Counted from the first letter of the stretch, positions 15,387 to 25,067 are shown. The stretch is 36,981 bases of DNA from Sulfurimonas sp. (GCF_026196735.1 NZ_JAPHUF010000018.1:1-36981); one strand, 5' to 3'. The notes: generated from the letters alone by a model not told the origin. Program-made: numbers and translations.

Positions 15387-15983
15387 ATGAGTTATATTCC
15401 TTATGTAGTTGAGAAAACAGGTCGTGGTGAGCGTTCTTACGATATTTATTCTCGTCTTTTAAAAGATAGAATTATTATGCTTAGCGGCGAAGTTAACGAC
15501 GCAGTTGCTTCATCAATAGTAGCACAGATGCTATTTTTAGAGGCAGAAGATCCGGAAAAAGATATCTATTTCTACATAAATTCTCCAGGTGGAGTCGTTA
15601 CTGCCGGAATGGCAATATTTGATACTATGAACTATATCCGCCCGGATATAGCAACAATATGCATAGGCCAAGCTGCATCAATGGGAGCATTCTTGCTTTC
15701 AAGCGGTGAGAAGGGTAAAAGATATGCTCTTCCACATGCTAGAATTATGATTCATCAGCCTCTTGGCGGTGCCCAAGGTCAAGCAACAGATATCGCAATT
15801 CAGGCTAAAGAAATTCTTCGTATGAAAGAGGAACTTAACGCTATTTTAGCTAAAAATACAGGTCAAAGTATTAAGCAAATCGAAAAAGATACCGATAGAG
15901 ATAACTTCATGAGTGCTGAAGAATCTGTAAAATATGGTATGATTGATGAAGTATTAGTTAAAAAAGTTAAAAGTAAAGATTAA
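15387..15983 (+). CDS. clpP: ATP-dependent Clp protease proteolytic subunit
   Basis: The tetradecameric serine peptidase chamber that works with ClpX or ClpA. 198 residues. The catalytic triad is complete: Ser98 in [11 protein letters not shown], His123 in [11 protein letters not shown], and Asp172 in [23 protein letters not shown] is the oxyanion-strand motif. It sits directly after tig and is followed, 9 bases on, by a GGDEF-like gene with AAGGAG as its ribosome binding site. Confidence 0.98.
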   Translation: MSYIPYVVEKTGRGERSYDIYSRLLKDRIIMLSGEVNDAVASSIVAQMLFLEAEDPEKDIYFYINSPGGVVTAGMAIFDTMNYIRPDIATICIGQAASMGAFLLSSGEKGKRYALPHARIMIHQPLGGAQGQATDIAIQAKEILRMKEELNAILAKNTGQSIKQIEKDTDRDNFMSAEESVKYGMIDEVLVKKVKSKD

Positions 15984-15992
15984 GGAGTTGAT

Positions 15993-17039
15993 ATGGCAGG
16001 AGCTTTAAGAAGCAGAACGCGTCGAACAAATAAAGATGCAGATACTTCAAATGGTGTAGACCAAGAGAGTACTATTGATCCTGAAAGTGATTTAGAGGCT
16101 TATTCAAAAGAAGTCTTGGCTGCATTAATAAAAGACGGCCTGCCAGCAACACCGAATAATTTTTCACTTTACTTTGATAGACATCTAGAAGATAAAAGCC
16201 AAAATACTCGTCAAGAGATAGTCTCGATACTTGAGCTTGAAGAGAGTAATGAAGATGAAAATAGTATTATTTTAGAACAAAATCTTAAAAAAGGTTTTTC
16301 ATCAGTTAAAAATATTTTGGGAGTTACGGCTAACCTTTATAAAAACATATCTTTAATGACAAAAATACTTGATAAACGAAAGCAAGAGCTTAATGATGAT
16401 TCACAAAACAAAGATGCAAGAAGTATAGTAGATTCTCTCGAAGCTGATATCTCAAAATTGAGCGGGATTTTGAAAAAGCAAAGCTCTAGCATGAAAATCA
16501 TGTATGATGAGACTGCGCAAATTGTCAAAAATGTAGAAAATGAGACAATATTTGATAATCAATATGGAGTTTTCAATAAACGAAATCTACTGACAAAAAT
16601 TGAACAAGAGATAGAACTTATTGGCAAATATAAACACAAAAGTTCTTTGATAATGATAGAGCTTGCTCGTGATCTTAGAGATAGTGTAAATAATGAAAAA
16701 GCTATTGCGCTTATGACTAAAACTATTGCTAGACTCCTTCTCAAAACATCAAGAAGAAGTGACATAGTTGCTCATTATGGCGGCGGCGTTTTTGCGATGC
16801 TTCTGAAGCACACTGATATTGACAGTGCAAAAAAAGCTAGTGAGAGACTTTGCGAGCTGGTCTCAAATAGTAACTTCTTTTTGGGTGACAGAGAGATACA
16901 ATTGAAGATTTCTATAGGTATTACAGATATTACAGAGAACAATTCAGTTGAGGAAATTGTTGTTAGTTCGATTGATGGTATTGAAAAAGCATACGAAGAC
17001 CCAAAAATAGACTTTGCAGTTTTACTTAGAAACACTTAA
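15993..17039 (+). CDS. Degenerate GGDEF-domain protein with intact I-site
   Basis: A 348-residue soluble protein. The N-terminal part of about 180 residues is acidic and helical with coiled-coil-like heptads (about 95-170) and no membrane segment. The C-terminal part is a GGDEF domain: YGVFNKRNLLTKIEQEIE is its opening helix, and HYGGGVFAML stands where RYGGDEFAVL is expected, so the catalytic Asp and Glu are lost. The c-di-GMP-binding RxxD I-site is kept: RRSD precedes the GG motif by exactly five residues, as in active cyclases. It is therefore more likely a c-di-GMP receptor than a cyclase. It lies between clpP and def, which suggests co-regulation with protein quality-control genes. Confidence 0.85.
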   Translation: MAGALRSRTRRTNKDADTSNGVDQESTIDPESDLEAYSKEVLAALIKDGLPATPNNFSLYFDRHLEDKSQNTRQEIVSILELEESNEDENSIILEQNLKKGFSSVKNILGVTANLYKNISLMTKILDKRKQELNDDSQNKDARSIVDSLEADISKLSGILKKQSSSMKIMYDETAQIVKNVENETIFDNQYGVFNKRNLLTKIEQEIELIGKYKHKSSLIMIELARDLRDSVNNEKAIALMTKTIARLLLKTSRRSDIVAHYGGGVFAMLLKHTDIDSAKKASERLCELVSNSNFFLGDREIQLKISIGITDITENNSVEEIVVSSIDGIEKAYEDPKIDFAVLLRNT

Positions 17040-17059
17040 GAGGTTGATAGAAAATATAT

Positions 17060-17587
17060 ATGCAGTTAAATATAGTAGAGTATCCAGATAGTAGATTAAG
17101 AGAAAAATCAAAGGCCGTAGAGAAGTTTGATAAAGATTTGCATGAACTTTTAGATGCAATGTATACAATTATGATGAAATCAAATGGAATCGGACTTGCA
17201 GCTATTCAAGTTGCACATGCAAAACAGGTTTTGATACTCAATATACCAGATGAAGAAGATGAACAATCAATAGATGACTTAATTGAGATGGTTAACCCTG
17301 TTATAACGCATAAAGCCGGGGAAACAACATACCAAGAAGGCTGCTTAAGTGTTCCTAGTTTTTATGAAGATATAAATAGGTTTGAGACTATTACGGTAAA
17401 CTATCAAGATAGAGACGGTAACACAAAAATCATTGAAGCCAATGGCTTACTTAGTATTGCTATCCAACATGAAATAGACCACTTAAACGGCATACTGTTT
17501 ATAGATAAACTTTCATACTCTCGCAGAAAAAAGTTTGAAAAAGAGTATAAAAAAGCTCAAAAAGAGAAAAAACTCCAAAATAAATAA
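17060..17587 (+). CDS. def: Peptide deformylase
   Basis: A metalloenzyme that removes the formyl group from the initiator Met of new proteins. 175 residues. All three motifs are present: GIGLAAIQ, EGCLSVP (metal Cys) and QHEIDHLNG (two metal His and catalytic Glu). MQLNIVEYPDSRLREKSK is the usual start. AGAGG lies rather far upstream (about 15 bases). The gene follows the GGDEF gene by 20 bases in the clpP operon. Confidence 0.97.
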   Translation: MQLNIVEYPDSRLREKSKAVEKFDKDLHELLDAMYTIMMKSNGIGLAAIQVAHAKQVLILNIPDEEDEQSIDDLIEMVNPVITHKAGETTYQEGCLSVPSFYEDINRFETITVNYQDRDGNTKIIEANGLLSIAIQHEIDHLNGILFIDKLSYSRRKKFEKEYKKAQKEKKLQNK

Positions 17588-17594
17588 CTTCTTT

Positions 17595-17616
17595 TATGAC
17601 AAAATGTCATATTCTT
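17595..17616 (+). terminator. Weak terminator after def
   Basis: TATGAC (17595-17600) and GTCATA (17606-17611) form a 6-bp stem with an AAAAT loop, followed by TTCTTT. It is short and AT-rich, but well placed 7 bases after the def stop. Confidence 0.4.
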
Positions 17617-17638
17617 TCACATGTCAAAATTAAAATAG

Positions 17639-17644
17639 TAAAAT
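17639..17644 (+). promoter_or_regulatory. Possible comM promoter -10 box
   Basis: TAAAAT, the same hexamer as before speE and glmM but without a clear TG extension, 28 bases before the comM start codon. Confidence 0.4.
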
Positions 17645-17672
17645 ATTAGCAACTTAAAAATAGGTTGCAATC

Positions 17673-19184
17673 ATGAAGATGGTCACATGCGCCACATACG
17701 AAGGCATAGATGCTAAAGTTGTACATGTAGAGTCAACTCTCACAAAAGGTTTGCCGTCATTTAGTGTTGTAGGAATGGCAAGCGCGTCCATTAACGAAGC
17801 CAAAGAGAGAGTAAAATCTGCACTGCTGAGTAATGATTTTTCATTTCCTCCAAAAAGAATAACGATAAATTTAGCACCCAGTGATATAAAAAAAGAAGGC
17901 TCACAATTTGACTTGAGTATGGCTTTGCTTATTGCGTTGGATTATTTACAAAATGATTTGAGTGAATGGTTTGTTTTTGGTGAGTTGGGACTTGACGGAG
18001 TCGTTAAAGAAAATATACAACTATATCCGCTTATACTTTCCCTTGCAAATCAAAAACGAATTCAAAAAGCGATGGTTCCGTTTGACTCTCTTGAAAAACT
18101 CTCAAAGATTCCGGATGTTGAGTTTTACGGAGTTAAAACTCTTGATGAAGCAATTGAGCTGCTTAAAAATCAAGAGAGTGCCACACCAAATCTGCAACAC
18201 TCCAAGATAGATTATCCATCCTACATGTCAAACAATGAAGAGTACTATTTTGATGATAAATACACAGAAGATTTTTTGGATGTTAAAGGACAAGAAATCG
18301 CTAAAAGAGCAGCTCTTATATCTGCTGCAGGGTTTCATAATATACTTCTTGAGGGAAGTCCCGGTTGTGGCAAAAGTATGATTGCTCAGAGACTCAGATA
18401 TATATTGCCGCCATTAAGCAGTGATGATATTTTGGATATTGCAAAACTTGATGCACTTGAAGCAAAAGAGCCTGAGTTTAAGCCTCTTCGCTCTTTTCGC
18501 GCCCCTCATCACTCCTCAACAAGTGCAAGTATATTTGGAGGTGGAAGTCATAAAGCCCGTATTGGAGAAGTTGGTTTGGCACACAGAGGGATTCTGTTTT
18601 TCGATGAACTGCCGCACTTTTCCAAGGGTGTCTTAGAAGCTCTCAGAGAACCTCTGCAAGATAATAAAATAAGAATATCCAGAGTAAATGCAAAGGTTGA
18701 ATACCCCGCAGATTTTCTTTTTGTAAGTGCTATGAACCCATGTCCTTGCGGCAATCTCTTAAATGATGCTAAGGAGTGTAGATGTAGTGAGTTAGAGATT
18801 CAAAGATATAAAAACAGACTCTCTGATCCATTTCTAGATAGGATAGATTTGAGCGTTGTAATGCAACATGTAAATTCAAACGACACAGCCGGCATAAGCT
18901 CAAAAGAGATGCACGAAAAAGTTATAGAAGTTCACAAAAGAGTGAAAAACAGAGGACAAAGAAATTTTACAGCAAAGCTGTGTGATGCTGATATAGAGAA
19001 GTTTTGTATGCTAAATTCTGAGGCACAAGATGTTTTAGATATAGCAGTTGATAGATTTGCACTCTCTTTTAGAAGTATAAAAAAGATTCAAAAAGTAAGC
19101 AGGACTATCGCTGATTTAGATAACAGCGAAATAATAGAAAAAAGTCATATTTTAGAGGCTTTGAGTTATAGAAGAAGAGGTTAG
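17673..19184 (+). CDS. comM: YifB/ComM-family Mg-chelatase-like AAA+ ATPase
   Basis: A 503-residue ATPase of the ComM/YifB family, a hexameric helicase that drives branch migration during natural transformation in other bacteria. N-terminal Lon-protease-like fold (about 1-170) with the text VVGMASASINEAKERVKSAL and ITINLAPSDIKKEGSQFDL. The ATPase core has Walker A EGSPGCGKSM (228-235 for GSPGCGKS), Walker B GILFFDELPHF, and the Cys pattern AMNPCPCGN, then CRCS. A C-terminal lid ends ILEALSYRRRG. Full length, so natural competence is possible in this organism. It has its own promoter, separate from def, and shares a terminator with the convergent yceI gene. Confidence 0.94.
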   Translation: MKMVTCATYEGIDAKVVHVESTLTKGLPSFSVVGMASASINEAKERVKSALLSNDFSFPPKRITINLAPSDIKKEGSQFDLSMALLIALDYLQNDLSEWFVFGELGLDGVVKENIQLYPLILSLANQKRIQKAMVPFDSLEKLSKIPDVEFYGVKTLDEAIELLKNQESATPNLQHSKIDYPSYMSNNEEYYFDDKYTEDFLDVKGQEIAKRAALISAAGFHNILLEGSPGCGKSMIAQRLRYILPPLSSDDILDIAKLDALEAKEPEFKPLRSFRAPHHSSTSASIFGGGSHKARIGEVGLAHRGILFFDELPHFSKGVLEALREPLQDNKIRISRVNAKVEYPADFLFVSAMNPCPCGNLLNDAKECRCSELEIQRYKNRLSDPFLDRIDLSVVMQHVNSNDTAGISSKEMHEKVIEVHKRVKNRGQRNFTAKLCDADIEKFCMLNSEAQDVLDIAVDRFALSFRSIKKIQKVSRTIADLDNSEIIEKSHILEALSYRRRG

Positions 19185-19199
19185 GGTCTTGCCCTAACC
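19179..19199. terminator. Bidirectional terminator between comM and the YceI gene
   Basis: GGTTAGGG (19179-19186) and CCCTAACC (19192-19199) form a perfect 8-bp stem around TCTTG, covering the comM stop codon. The flank is pyrimidine-rich on the minus side (CTCTTCTTCT), so it could end both convergent transcripts. Confidence 0.6.
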
Positions 19200-19220
19200 G
19201 AAAAATAGCTGCTTTATAGA

Positions 19221-19802
19221 CTAAAAATCATCTTCTGATTTTAAGATACCTTGTATCTCTATATTTAGTTTTACTATTTCGCTAACAACAACTCCGCCTG
19301 CTTCTAACGCTTGATTCCAAGTGATATTGTAATCTCGTCTGTCAATTTTTCCGCTTAGGCTAAGACCTGCTCTTTGTTTTCCCCATGGGTCTGTCACTGT
19401 ACCGCCAAATTCATACTCAAGCTCAACATCTTTTGTTATGCCTTTTATGGTTAATTTTCCATAGGCTTTATCACCTTTGACTCTATCAAGAACAAAAGTA
19501 ACTTGCGGGTACTCCTCAGCATTGAAAATTTCACTTGATTTTAGGTGTGCATCTCTTCTTTCAATATTTGTATTTATTGACTCAACATCCATCTCTCCAC
19601 TTAAAGCTACAAGTTTGTTTGTCTCATCTTCTAACTCAAAACTTCCCTCAAAGCTCTGAAACTCTCCATTTACGGTACTAATCATCATGTGTTTCACAGA
19701 AAATGTAACATTAGTGTGAGAAGGGTCAACTTTATACTCACCACCAAACAACGAACTTGCTCCTAAGAGCATCGATACAATTATCAGTTGCAACTTTTTC
19801 AT
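19221..19802 (-). CDS. YceI-family periplasmic protein
   Basis: 193 residues with a Sec signal peptide ending at LFGG, then the YceI lipocalin-like beta-barrel: EYKVDPSHTNVTFSVKHMM, ESINTNIERRDAHLKSSEIF, FNAEEYPQVTFVL and LTIKGITKDVEL are family hallmarks. YceI proteins bind isoprenoid-type lipids in a closed barrel; the exact ligand and role here are unknown. AAGGA lies 7 bases before the ATG, and an extended -10 TG-TATAAT is at 19830-19837 on the minus strand, so the gene has its own promoter downstream of metH. Confidence 0.93.
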   Translation of the reverse strand: MKKLQLIIVSMLLGASSLFGGEYKVDPSHTNVTFSVKHMMISTVNGEFQSFEGSFELEDETNKLVALSGEMDVESINTNIERRDAHLKSSEIFNAEEYPQVTFVLDRVKGDKAYGKLTIKGITKDVELEYEFGGTVTDPWGKQRAGLSLSGKIDRRDYNITWNQALEAGGVVVSEIVKLNIEIQGILKSEDDF

Positions 19803-19829
19803 CTTTCAATCCTTCATTTTGTTTAAATG

Positions 19830-19837
19830 ATTATACA
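19830..19837 (-). promoter_or_regulatory. Promoter of the YceI gene
   Basis: Minus-strand TGTATAAT, a perfect -10 box with a TG directly before it, 28 bases upstream of the start codon. Confidence 0.6.
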
Positions 19838-19861
19838 ACTAAACTACACAAATAAAGTGTT

Positions 19862-19886
19862 AACTTTGTCAACTAATGACAAAGTT
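19862..19886 (-). terminator. Terminator of metH
   Basis: AACTTTGTCA and TGACAAAGTT form a perfect 10-bp stem with a 5-nt loop, about 20 bases after the metH stop on the minus strand. It is followed by AACACTTTATTT, a weak T-rich tail. Confidence 0.6.
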
Positions 19887-19905
19887 TAAGAAGTATTACA
19901 AAAAG

Positions 19906-22900
19906 CTATATATTGTAATAAGTTGCATTTGGATGGTAAACAACTAATGCACTTGTAGACTGCTCAGGATGAATCTGAAAAGTCTCACTTAGTTCAATCC
20001 CGAATTCTTCGGGTTTTAAGAGATTAAACAGAGGACGATTTAGTTCCAAATCAGGGCAAGCTGCATAACCAAAGGAGTAGCGACTTCCTTGGTACTTGTT
20101 CATCTGCACATCACTTAGTTTACTGCCTTCGCCTTCAGAGATGTTTAAATCGAGTCTTATTTGTTTGTGAGCTATCTCGGCTAAGGCTTCAGCTAGCTCA
20201 ACACCAAGTCCGTGAAACTGATAATATTCCGTATAGTCGCCTCTGTCATATATCTCTCTCTCAGCATCACTCAGCTTAGCTCCAGCGCTTACACATGTTA
20301 AAGCTATAACATCATGTCTGTCAGAGTGAAAAAAGTCGCTCAGTGCGCGGTGAGGCTGTTTGGACTGTCTAGGGAAAGTAAACTGCTCTCTTGCTCTGCC
20401 AATGACATGTTCAAGATGCTCACGGTTGATTTCATCAGCCGAGTTATAACCTTCACTCTCGTCAAAAATAAGAAGTGTATTGTCATCACTTCTACATGGC
20501 CAGTAACCGTAAAGCACAGTCGGTTCAAAAAGTTTTTCATCGATAAATTGCGCTTTTAGTTTGTGATACGCTGGCCATACGACTTCATCAAGCTGTTTTT
20601 CATAAGCTTCCTTACTCATACCTTTTGAGCTGTAACCCCAACGAGATTTAAAAAGAAGTTTATGATTTATCCACTCAAAAGCCATTTCTATTTGAGCATC
20701 TGTAAGTTTTATCTCGCGTCTGCCCCAAAATGGAGGAGTTGGAACAGTTACATCGCGAGACGGCATTTTCAACTCAGAAAACGGAGGGATAATGATTTCT
20801 TTTTTCTCTTTAACTACTTTTTCTTCGCCTTCTTTACCATGAATATCAGTATCAAAGTTACCGGCTTCTATACGGCTCATAGCAGTTACACCGTCAAAAG
20901 CATCTTTACAGTAAAAGATTGGACCGTCATAAAAAGGACGACAAAAATCATCAACAAAGCTACGAGTAAGCGCTGCTCCGCCAATTAAAACAGGAATGTT
21001 AATTCCCTCTTCTTTTAAAAGTTTGAAGTTTTCTTGCATCACTTGTGTTGATTTAACCAATAAACCGCTAAAACCAAGAGCTGAGATATGAGAATCTTTC
21101 ATAGCTTGTATAAACTCATCAAGTTCAACCTTGATACCAAGGTTAACAACTTTAAAGCCGTTGTTGGAGAGGATGATATCTACAAGATTTTTACCGACAT
21201 CATGAACATCACCTTTTACTGTTCCTAGGGCAAGTGTTGTGTCTACGCTTTTTTCAACCTTTGGCAGATAAGGATTGAGGTGGTCAACTGTCTTTTTCAT
21301 AGTCTCAGCAGATTGAAGTACAAAAGGAAGCTGCATCTGACCGGAACCAAAAAGTTCACCCACGACTTTCATAGCATCGATAAGAATCTCATTTACAATT
21401 TTTTCAGGAGCAATCCTATGGCGAGCCTCTTCAACCAATGGTATCATCCTGTCTTTGTCGCCGTCCATAAGAAGTTTAGCGATTTTTTCTTCGTCATTCA
21501 TGGCTAAGTATGCTTCATCTACAGCATCGTTGTCAACAGCCTCTTTTGAGCTAAAATGCTCAATAAAGTTAAAAAGTGCTTCGCCGTTTGGTTTACGGTT
21601 GAAGATAAGATCATCACATATATCTTGGTCTATTTGAGGAATCTTATTTAGCGGTATGATATGTTTTACATTGATGATAACTGATGTCAAACCGGCTTGC
21701 ACACAGTGGTGTAAAAACATTGAGTTTAAGTAAGGTCTTGCATCTTTGTCAAGACCAAAAGATATATTTGAGAGGCCCAGTATCGCTCCAACCTCAGGAT
21801 GCTTAATGCGTAGTTGTCTTATGGCTTCGATGGTGTTTATGCCAGCTTCAAAGTACTCAGCGTCACCGGAACCGAGTGTAAATGTAAGTACATCAAAAAC
21901 TAAATCTTCTTTTTTAATCCCGTGTCTATTGGTGGCTAAGTCTATGATTCTATCTGCAACTTTGAGTTTATCTTCTATGCTCTTTGCCATTCCAGCCTCA
22001 TCGATTGTAAGACAAACAAGACTTGCACCGTATTTTTTAGCTAACTGACACACTTCATCAAACTTTGGCTCGCCGTCTTCAAGGTTGACAGAATTTAAGA
22101 TTGGCTTGCCGCCGATGTTTTTTAAAGCAGTCTCAAGCCCTGTAGTTTGAGTGGAGTCGGGCATAAGAGGAAGAGCGATTTTTTGAGCATACATCTTCAT
22201 AACCGCATTCATATCTTTAGTCTCATCACGACCTGCAAAACCGACATTTACATCGATAACATGCGCTCCTGCACGAACTTGCTGTTGAGCTACACTTAGT
22301 GTGCCTTCATAGTTTTCTTCTAAAAGCAGTTCACGAAAAGCTTTTGAGCCTGTAGCATTAGAGCGCTCACCGACTAGAAGCGGAGCAGGCTCTTGCATAA
22401 GAGGTACTGTGTTGAAAAGTGAAGCAATTGAGTTTTTGTGAGAACCAGAAGCAGGTTTAGGTGCTATGTTTGTAACTCTGTCAGTCAGTACACGAATATG
22501 TTGAGGTGTAGTCCCGCAACATCCGCCTAAAAATGAGACTCCGTCAAATTCAAGAAATTTCTCTTGTTGCTGGGTAAATTCATCGGGACCCATTGGATAG
22601 TAAGTATATCCACCACGGTTTTGAGGAAGACCTGCATTTGCATGGATAGAGATAGGTTTGTGCCATACCTCGCTTAGAGTTTTTACATGCTTTAGTACCT
22701 GCTCAGGACCTGTTCCACAGTTAAAGCCAAGACTTAAAATATCAAAAGGCTCTAAAATTGTAGCAATTGTCTCGGCATCTGTTCCGATAAGCATAGTACC
22801 GCTAAGTTCTATGGTTACAGAGACCATAATAGGAATCTCAACTTCTTTTACTCTGCAAGCCTCCTCACACGCATGAAGGGCTGCTTTTATCTGAAGAGGG

Positions 22901-23397
22901 TCCTGACATGTCTCTAGTAAAAAGACATCAACACCTCCGTCAATTAGTGCCTTACAAAACTCTGTATAACCCTCATACATCTCATCATAAGTTATATGTC
23001 CAAGAGATGGGAGTTTAGTTCCGGGTCCAACTGAACCTAAAACAAATCTAGGATGCTGGGGAGTGCTAAATTTGTCACACTCTTTCTTTACAATCTCGGC
23101 TCCGGCTTTTGTTAATTCGTATGCGCGATTTCCTATTTTGTACTCATCTAAAACCCAAGAGAAAGAGCCGAAGGTATTTGTTGTTATAAAGTCAGCACCG
23201 GCAGTCAAATAGGCACTAAAGATTTCACTAAGAACTTCAGGGCATGTAACATTTAAAAGTTCGTTACAACCCTCATTTGCCTCCCACGCCTCTTTAGGAA
23301 TTTGCTCATCTCTTTGTTGCAGTTGAGTGCCCATGGCTCCGTCTATGATCAGCGGACGATTTTTAATAGTGTTTAAAATATATTCTTTTGTTGACAT
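19906..23397 (-). CDS. metH: Cobalamin-dependent methionine synthase
   Basis: Transfers a methyl group from methyl-tetrahydrofolate through cobalamin to homocysteine. 1163 residues with all four modules. The homocysteine-binding barrel has zinc Cys227 (LGFNCGTGP) and Cys293/Cys294 (LGGCCGTTP). A folate barrel carries VGERSNATGSKAFREL and HVIDVNVGFAGRDE. The B12 module has the His-ligand motif DVHDVGKN (His732). A C-terminal reactivation domain binds SAM (RYSFGYAACPD). The start at MSTKEYIL is preferred over one 54 bases upstream because the extension is not conserved-looking and lies in the promoter region. The gene is monocistronic and divergent from ccoG. It implies a cobalamin supply by synthesis or uptake. 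Confidence 0.97.
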   Translation of the reverse strand: MSTKEYILNTIKNRPLIIDGAMGTQLQQRDEQIPKEAWEANEGCNELLNVTCPEVLSEIFSAYLTAGADFITTNTFGSFSWVLDEYKIGNRAYELTKAGAEIVKKECDKFSTPQHPRFVLGSVGPGTKLPSLGHITYDEMYEGYTEFCKALIDGGVDVFLLETCQDPLQIKAALHACEEACRVKEVEIPIMVSVTIELSGTMLIGTDAETIATILEPFDILSLGFNCGTGPEQVLKHVKTLSEVWHKPISIHANAGLPQNRGGYTYYPMGPDEFTQQQEKFLEFDGVSFLGGCCGTTPQHIRVLTDRVTNIAPKPASGSHKNSIASLFNTVPLMQEPAPLLVGERSNATGSKAFRELLLEENYEGTLSVAQQQVRAGAHVIDVNVGFAGRDETKDMNAVMKMYAQKIALPLMPDSTQTTGLETALKNIGGKPILNSVNLEDGEPKFDEVCQLAKKYGASLVCLTIDEAGMAKSIEDKLKVADRIIDLATNRHGIKKEDLVFDVLTFTLGSGDAEYFEAGINTIEAIRQLRIKHPEVGAILGLSNISFGLDKDARPYLNSMFLHHCVQAGLTSVIINVKHIIPLNKIPQIDQDICDDLIFNRKPNGEALFNFIEHFSSKEAVDNDAVDEAYLAMNDEEKIAKLLMDGDKDRMIPLVEEARHRIAPEKIVNEILIDAMKVVGELFGSGQMQLPFVLQSAETMKKTVDHLNPYLPKVEKSVDTTLALGTVKGDVHDVGKNLVDIILSNNGFKVVNLGIKVELDEFIQAMKDSHISALGFSGLLVKSTQVMQENFKLLKEEGINIPVLIGGAALTRSFVDDFCRPFYDGPIFYCKDAFDGVTAMSRIEAGNFDTDIHGKEGEEKVVKEKKEIIIPPFSELKMPSRDVTVPTPPFWGRREIKLTDAQIEMAFEWINHKLLFKSRWGYSSKGMSKEAYEKQLDEVVWPAYHKLKAQFIDEKLFEPTVLYGYWPCRSDDNTLLIFDESEGYNSADEINREHLEHVIGRAREQFTFPRQSKQPHRALSDFFHSDRHDVIALTCVSAGAKLSDAEREIYDRGDYTEYYQFHGLGVELAEALAEIAHKQIRLDLNISEGEGSKLSDVQMNKYQGSRYSFGYAACPDLELNRPLFNLLKPEEFGIELSETFQIHPEQSTSALVVYHPNATYYNI

Positions 23398-23551
23398 GTA
23401 AAAAATCTTTTGATATAAAATAATGATCGGTATTTTATCAAACTTGAGCATAAAATAGGCTTTTTCATTTTATTACTCATATATTTTAAAATAATAAAAA
23501 TAATAATGAGTTATAATTAATATTATAATTGTTGATTAATAGTTTTTTTGA

Positions 23552-23557
23552 TACAAT
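23552..23557 (+). promoter_or_regulatory. ccoG promoter -10 box
   Basis: TACAAT, 31 bases before the ccoG start codon, in an AT-rich divergent region (23398-23588) shared with metH. Confidence 0.42.
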
Positions 23558-23588
23558 TGCGTAATTAAACATATATTTGGAGTAATTT

Positions 23589-25010
23589 ATGAGCGATTTT
23601 AAAGCGCCAACAGCTTGGAGAATATATAGATATTATTTCTTTGCTTTTTTAACGGTATTGGCTTTAGTTATACCTTGGATACAAGTAAATGACAGTTATT
23701 TTTTCCTACTTAGTTTTGACAAACTAAAACTTCATCTTGCATTTGTTCAGTTTGATATGCAGGAGTTATATCTTTTACCATTTTTACTGATGATACTCTT
23801 TTTAGGTATTTTTGGGATGACTGTTATGGGTGGTCGTGTGTTTTGTGGATGGGTATGTCCACAGACGATATTTCGTGTAATCTACCGTGATTTGATTGAG
23901 ACAAAAATGTTGCGTCTTAGAAAACGCATAAAAAACAAACAGCTTGAACCTGACATGAGCAAGTTTGAAAACAAGGTTAAAAAAACTATTGCAATTATTA
24001 TATGGATAGCACTTTCTTTATTGGCTAGCGCTAACTTAATTTGGTTTTTTGTTCCGCCTGAGGATTTTTTTGAGTATTTGCAAAATCCGATGGATCATAC
24101 AATTCTTTTTGGAACAGTTATTTTTTCAGCACTTTTTCTTATTTACGACATAGTATTTTTACAAGAAGACTACTGTATTTATGTATGTCCATACTCAAGA
24201 GTTCAGTCAGTTTTATATGATGATAACACAGTCATGGCTCTTTATAATACCAATAGAGGCGGACATATTTATGATGAACATAAAGAGAAGCAGTTTACCT
24301 CTCAAAAAGATCTTCAAGTAAATGAACCACATGCCGAATGTACTGCTTGTGAGAGTTGTGTAACGGTTTGTCCTACTCATATCGACATCAGAAAAGGTCT
24401 GCAGTTAGAGTGTATAAACTGTCTGGAATGTGTTGATGCCTGTACAGTTGTTATGGGTAAGCTGGGCAAGCCTTCTCTTGTTACTTGGTCAAGCGATTAT
24501 GAGATTATAGATCAAAAAGGCAAAACTAAATATTTCCGCCCTAAGATTCTTCTTTATATTGCTCTTTTAGTAGGACTTACCGTTGGTATGGCTGTTATGG
24601 GAAGTAAAAAAGAGCATATGCTTCTTAATATAAACAAAGAAAATCGTCTCTATTCTGTAAAAAAGATGAGTGACGGTAGAGTAAGAGTAGACAATGCATA
24701 TGAATTCTTAGTGCAAAATACTCAAAACGATACCATGAAGTTCTTTTTTGAAGTTATTTTACCTAAAGACATGAAGGGCAATGTAGAAATAGCCAAGCCT
24801 AAAAAAGAGTTTACTATAGTTCCGGGAATAAAGAAAAAGAAAATTGTTGTCTTAAGAACTTATGACATGTTGGCAAATGATGCTAGACATGACAGTGTAA
24901 TTCCAATCACAATAAGAGTTTATGCTTTGGGGCATGAAGATAAGATTGTGGTGTTTAGAAAGTCAACTTTTACATACCCTCGTTCAGACATTATTGAAGA
25001 GGCAAAATAA
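23589..25010 (+). CDS. ccoG: Cytochrome c oxidase accessory protein CcoG (FixG/RdxA)
   Basis: A 473-residue membrane iron-sulfur protein that helps mature cbb3-type cytochrome oxidase, in other bacteria by reducing copper for the active site. The N-terminal half has several membrane segments with the paired motifs VFCGWVCPQ (Cys86, Cys90) and YCIYVCPYSR (Cys196, Cys200). A ferredoxin domain with two 4Fe-4S sites follows: Cys251/254/257/261 and Cys275/278/281/285. The C-terminal periplasmic Ig-like domain is full length. It is not next to cco structural genes here. GGAG at about 23580-23583 supports the start. Confidence 0.95.
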   Translation: MSDFKAPTAWRIYRYYFFAFLTVLALVIPWIQVNDSYFFLLSFDKLKLHLAFVQFDMQELYLLPFLLMILFLGIFGMTVMGGRVFCGWVCPQTIFRVIYRDLIETKMLRLRKRIKNKQLEPDMSKFENKVKKTIAIIIWIALSLLASANLIWFFVPPEDFFEYLQNPMDHTILFGTVIFSALFLIYDIVFLQEDYCIYVCPYSRVQSVLYDDNTVMALYNTNRGGHIYDEHKEKQFTSQKDLQVNEPHAECTACESCVTVCPTHIDIRKGLQLECINCLECVDACTVVMGKLGKPSLVTWSSDYEIIDQKGKTKYFRPKILLYIALLVGLTVGMAVMGSKKEHMLLNINKENRLYSVKKMSDGRVRVDNAYEFLVQNTQNDTMKFFFEVILPKDMKGNVEIAKPKKEFTIVPGIKKKKIVVLRTYDMLANDARHDSVIPITIRVYALGHEDKIVVFRKSTFTYPRSDIIEEAK

Positions 25011-25031
25011 TTTTATTTTAAAAAACAATAG

Positions 25032-25066
25032 GATAGACTAAAGTATAAAAGCTTTAGAGGTCTATC
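25032..25066 (+). promoter_or_regulatory. Hairpin masking the ribosome binding site of the DUF748 gene
   Basis: GATAGAC (25032-25038) pairs with GTCTATC (25060-25066), and TAAAG (25039-25043) with CTTTA (25052-25056), around an 8-nt loop. The only Shine-Dalgarno-like text, GAGG at 25057-25060, falls in the bulge and inner end of the 3' arm, and the ATG follows two bases later. Folding would hide the ribosome binding site. No U-tract follows, so it is not a terminator for ccoG. Confidence 0.55.
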
Positions 25067-25067
25067 T

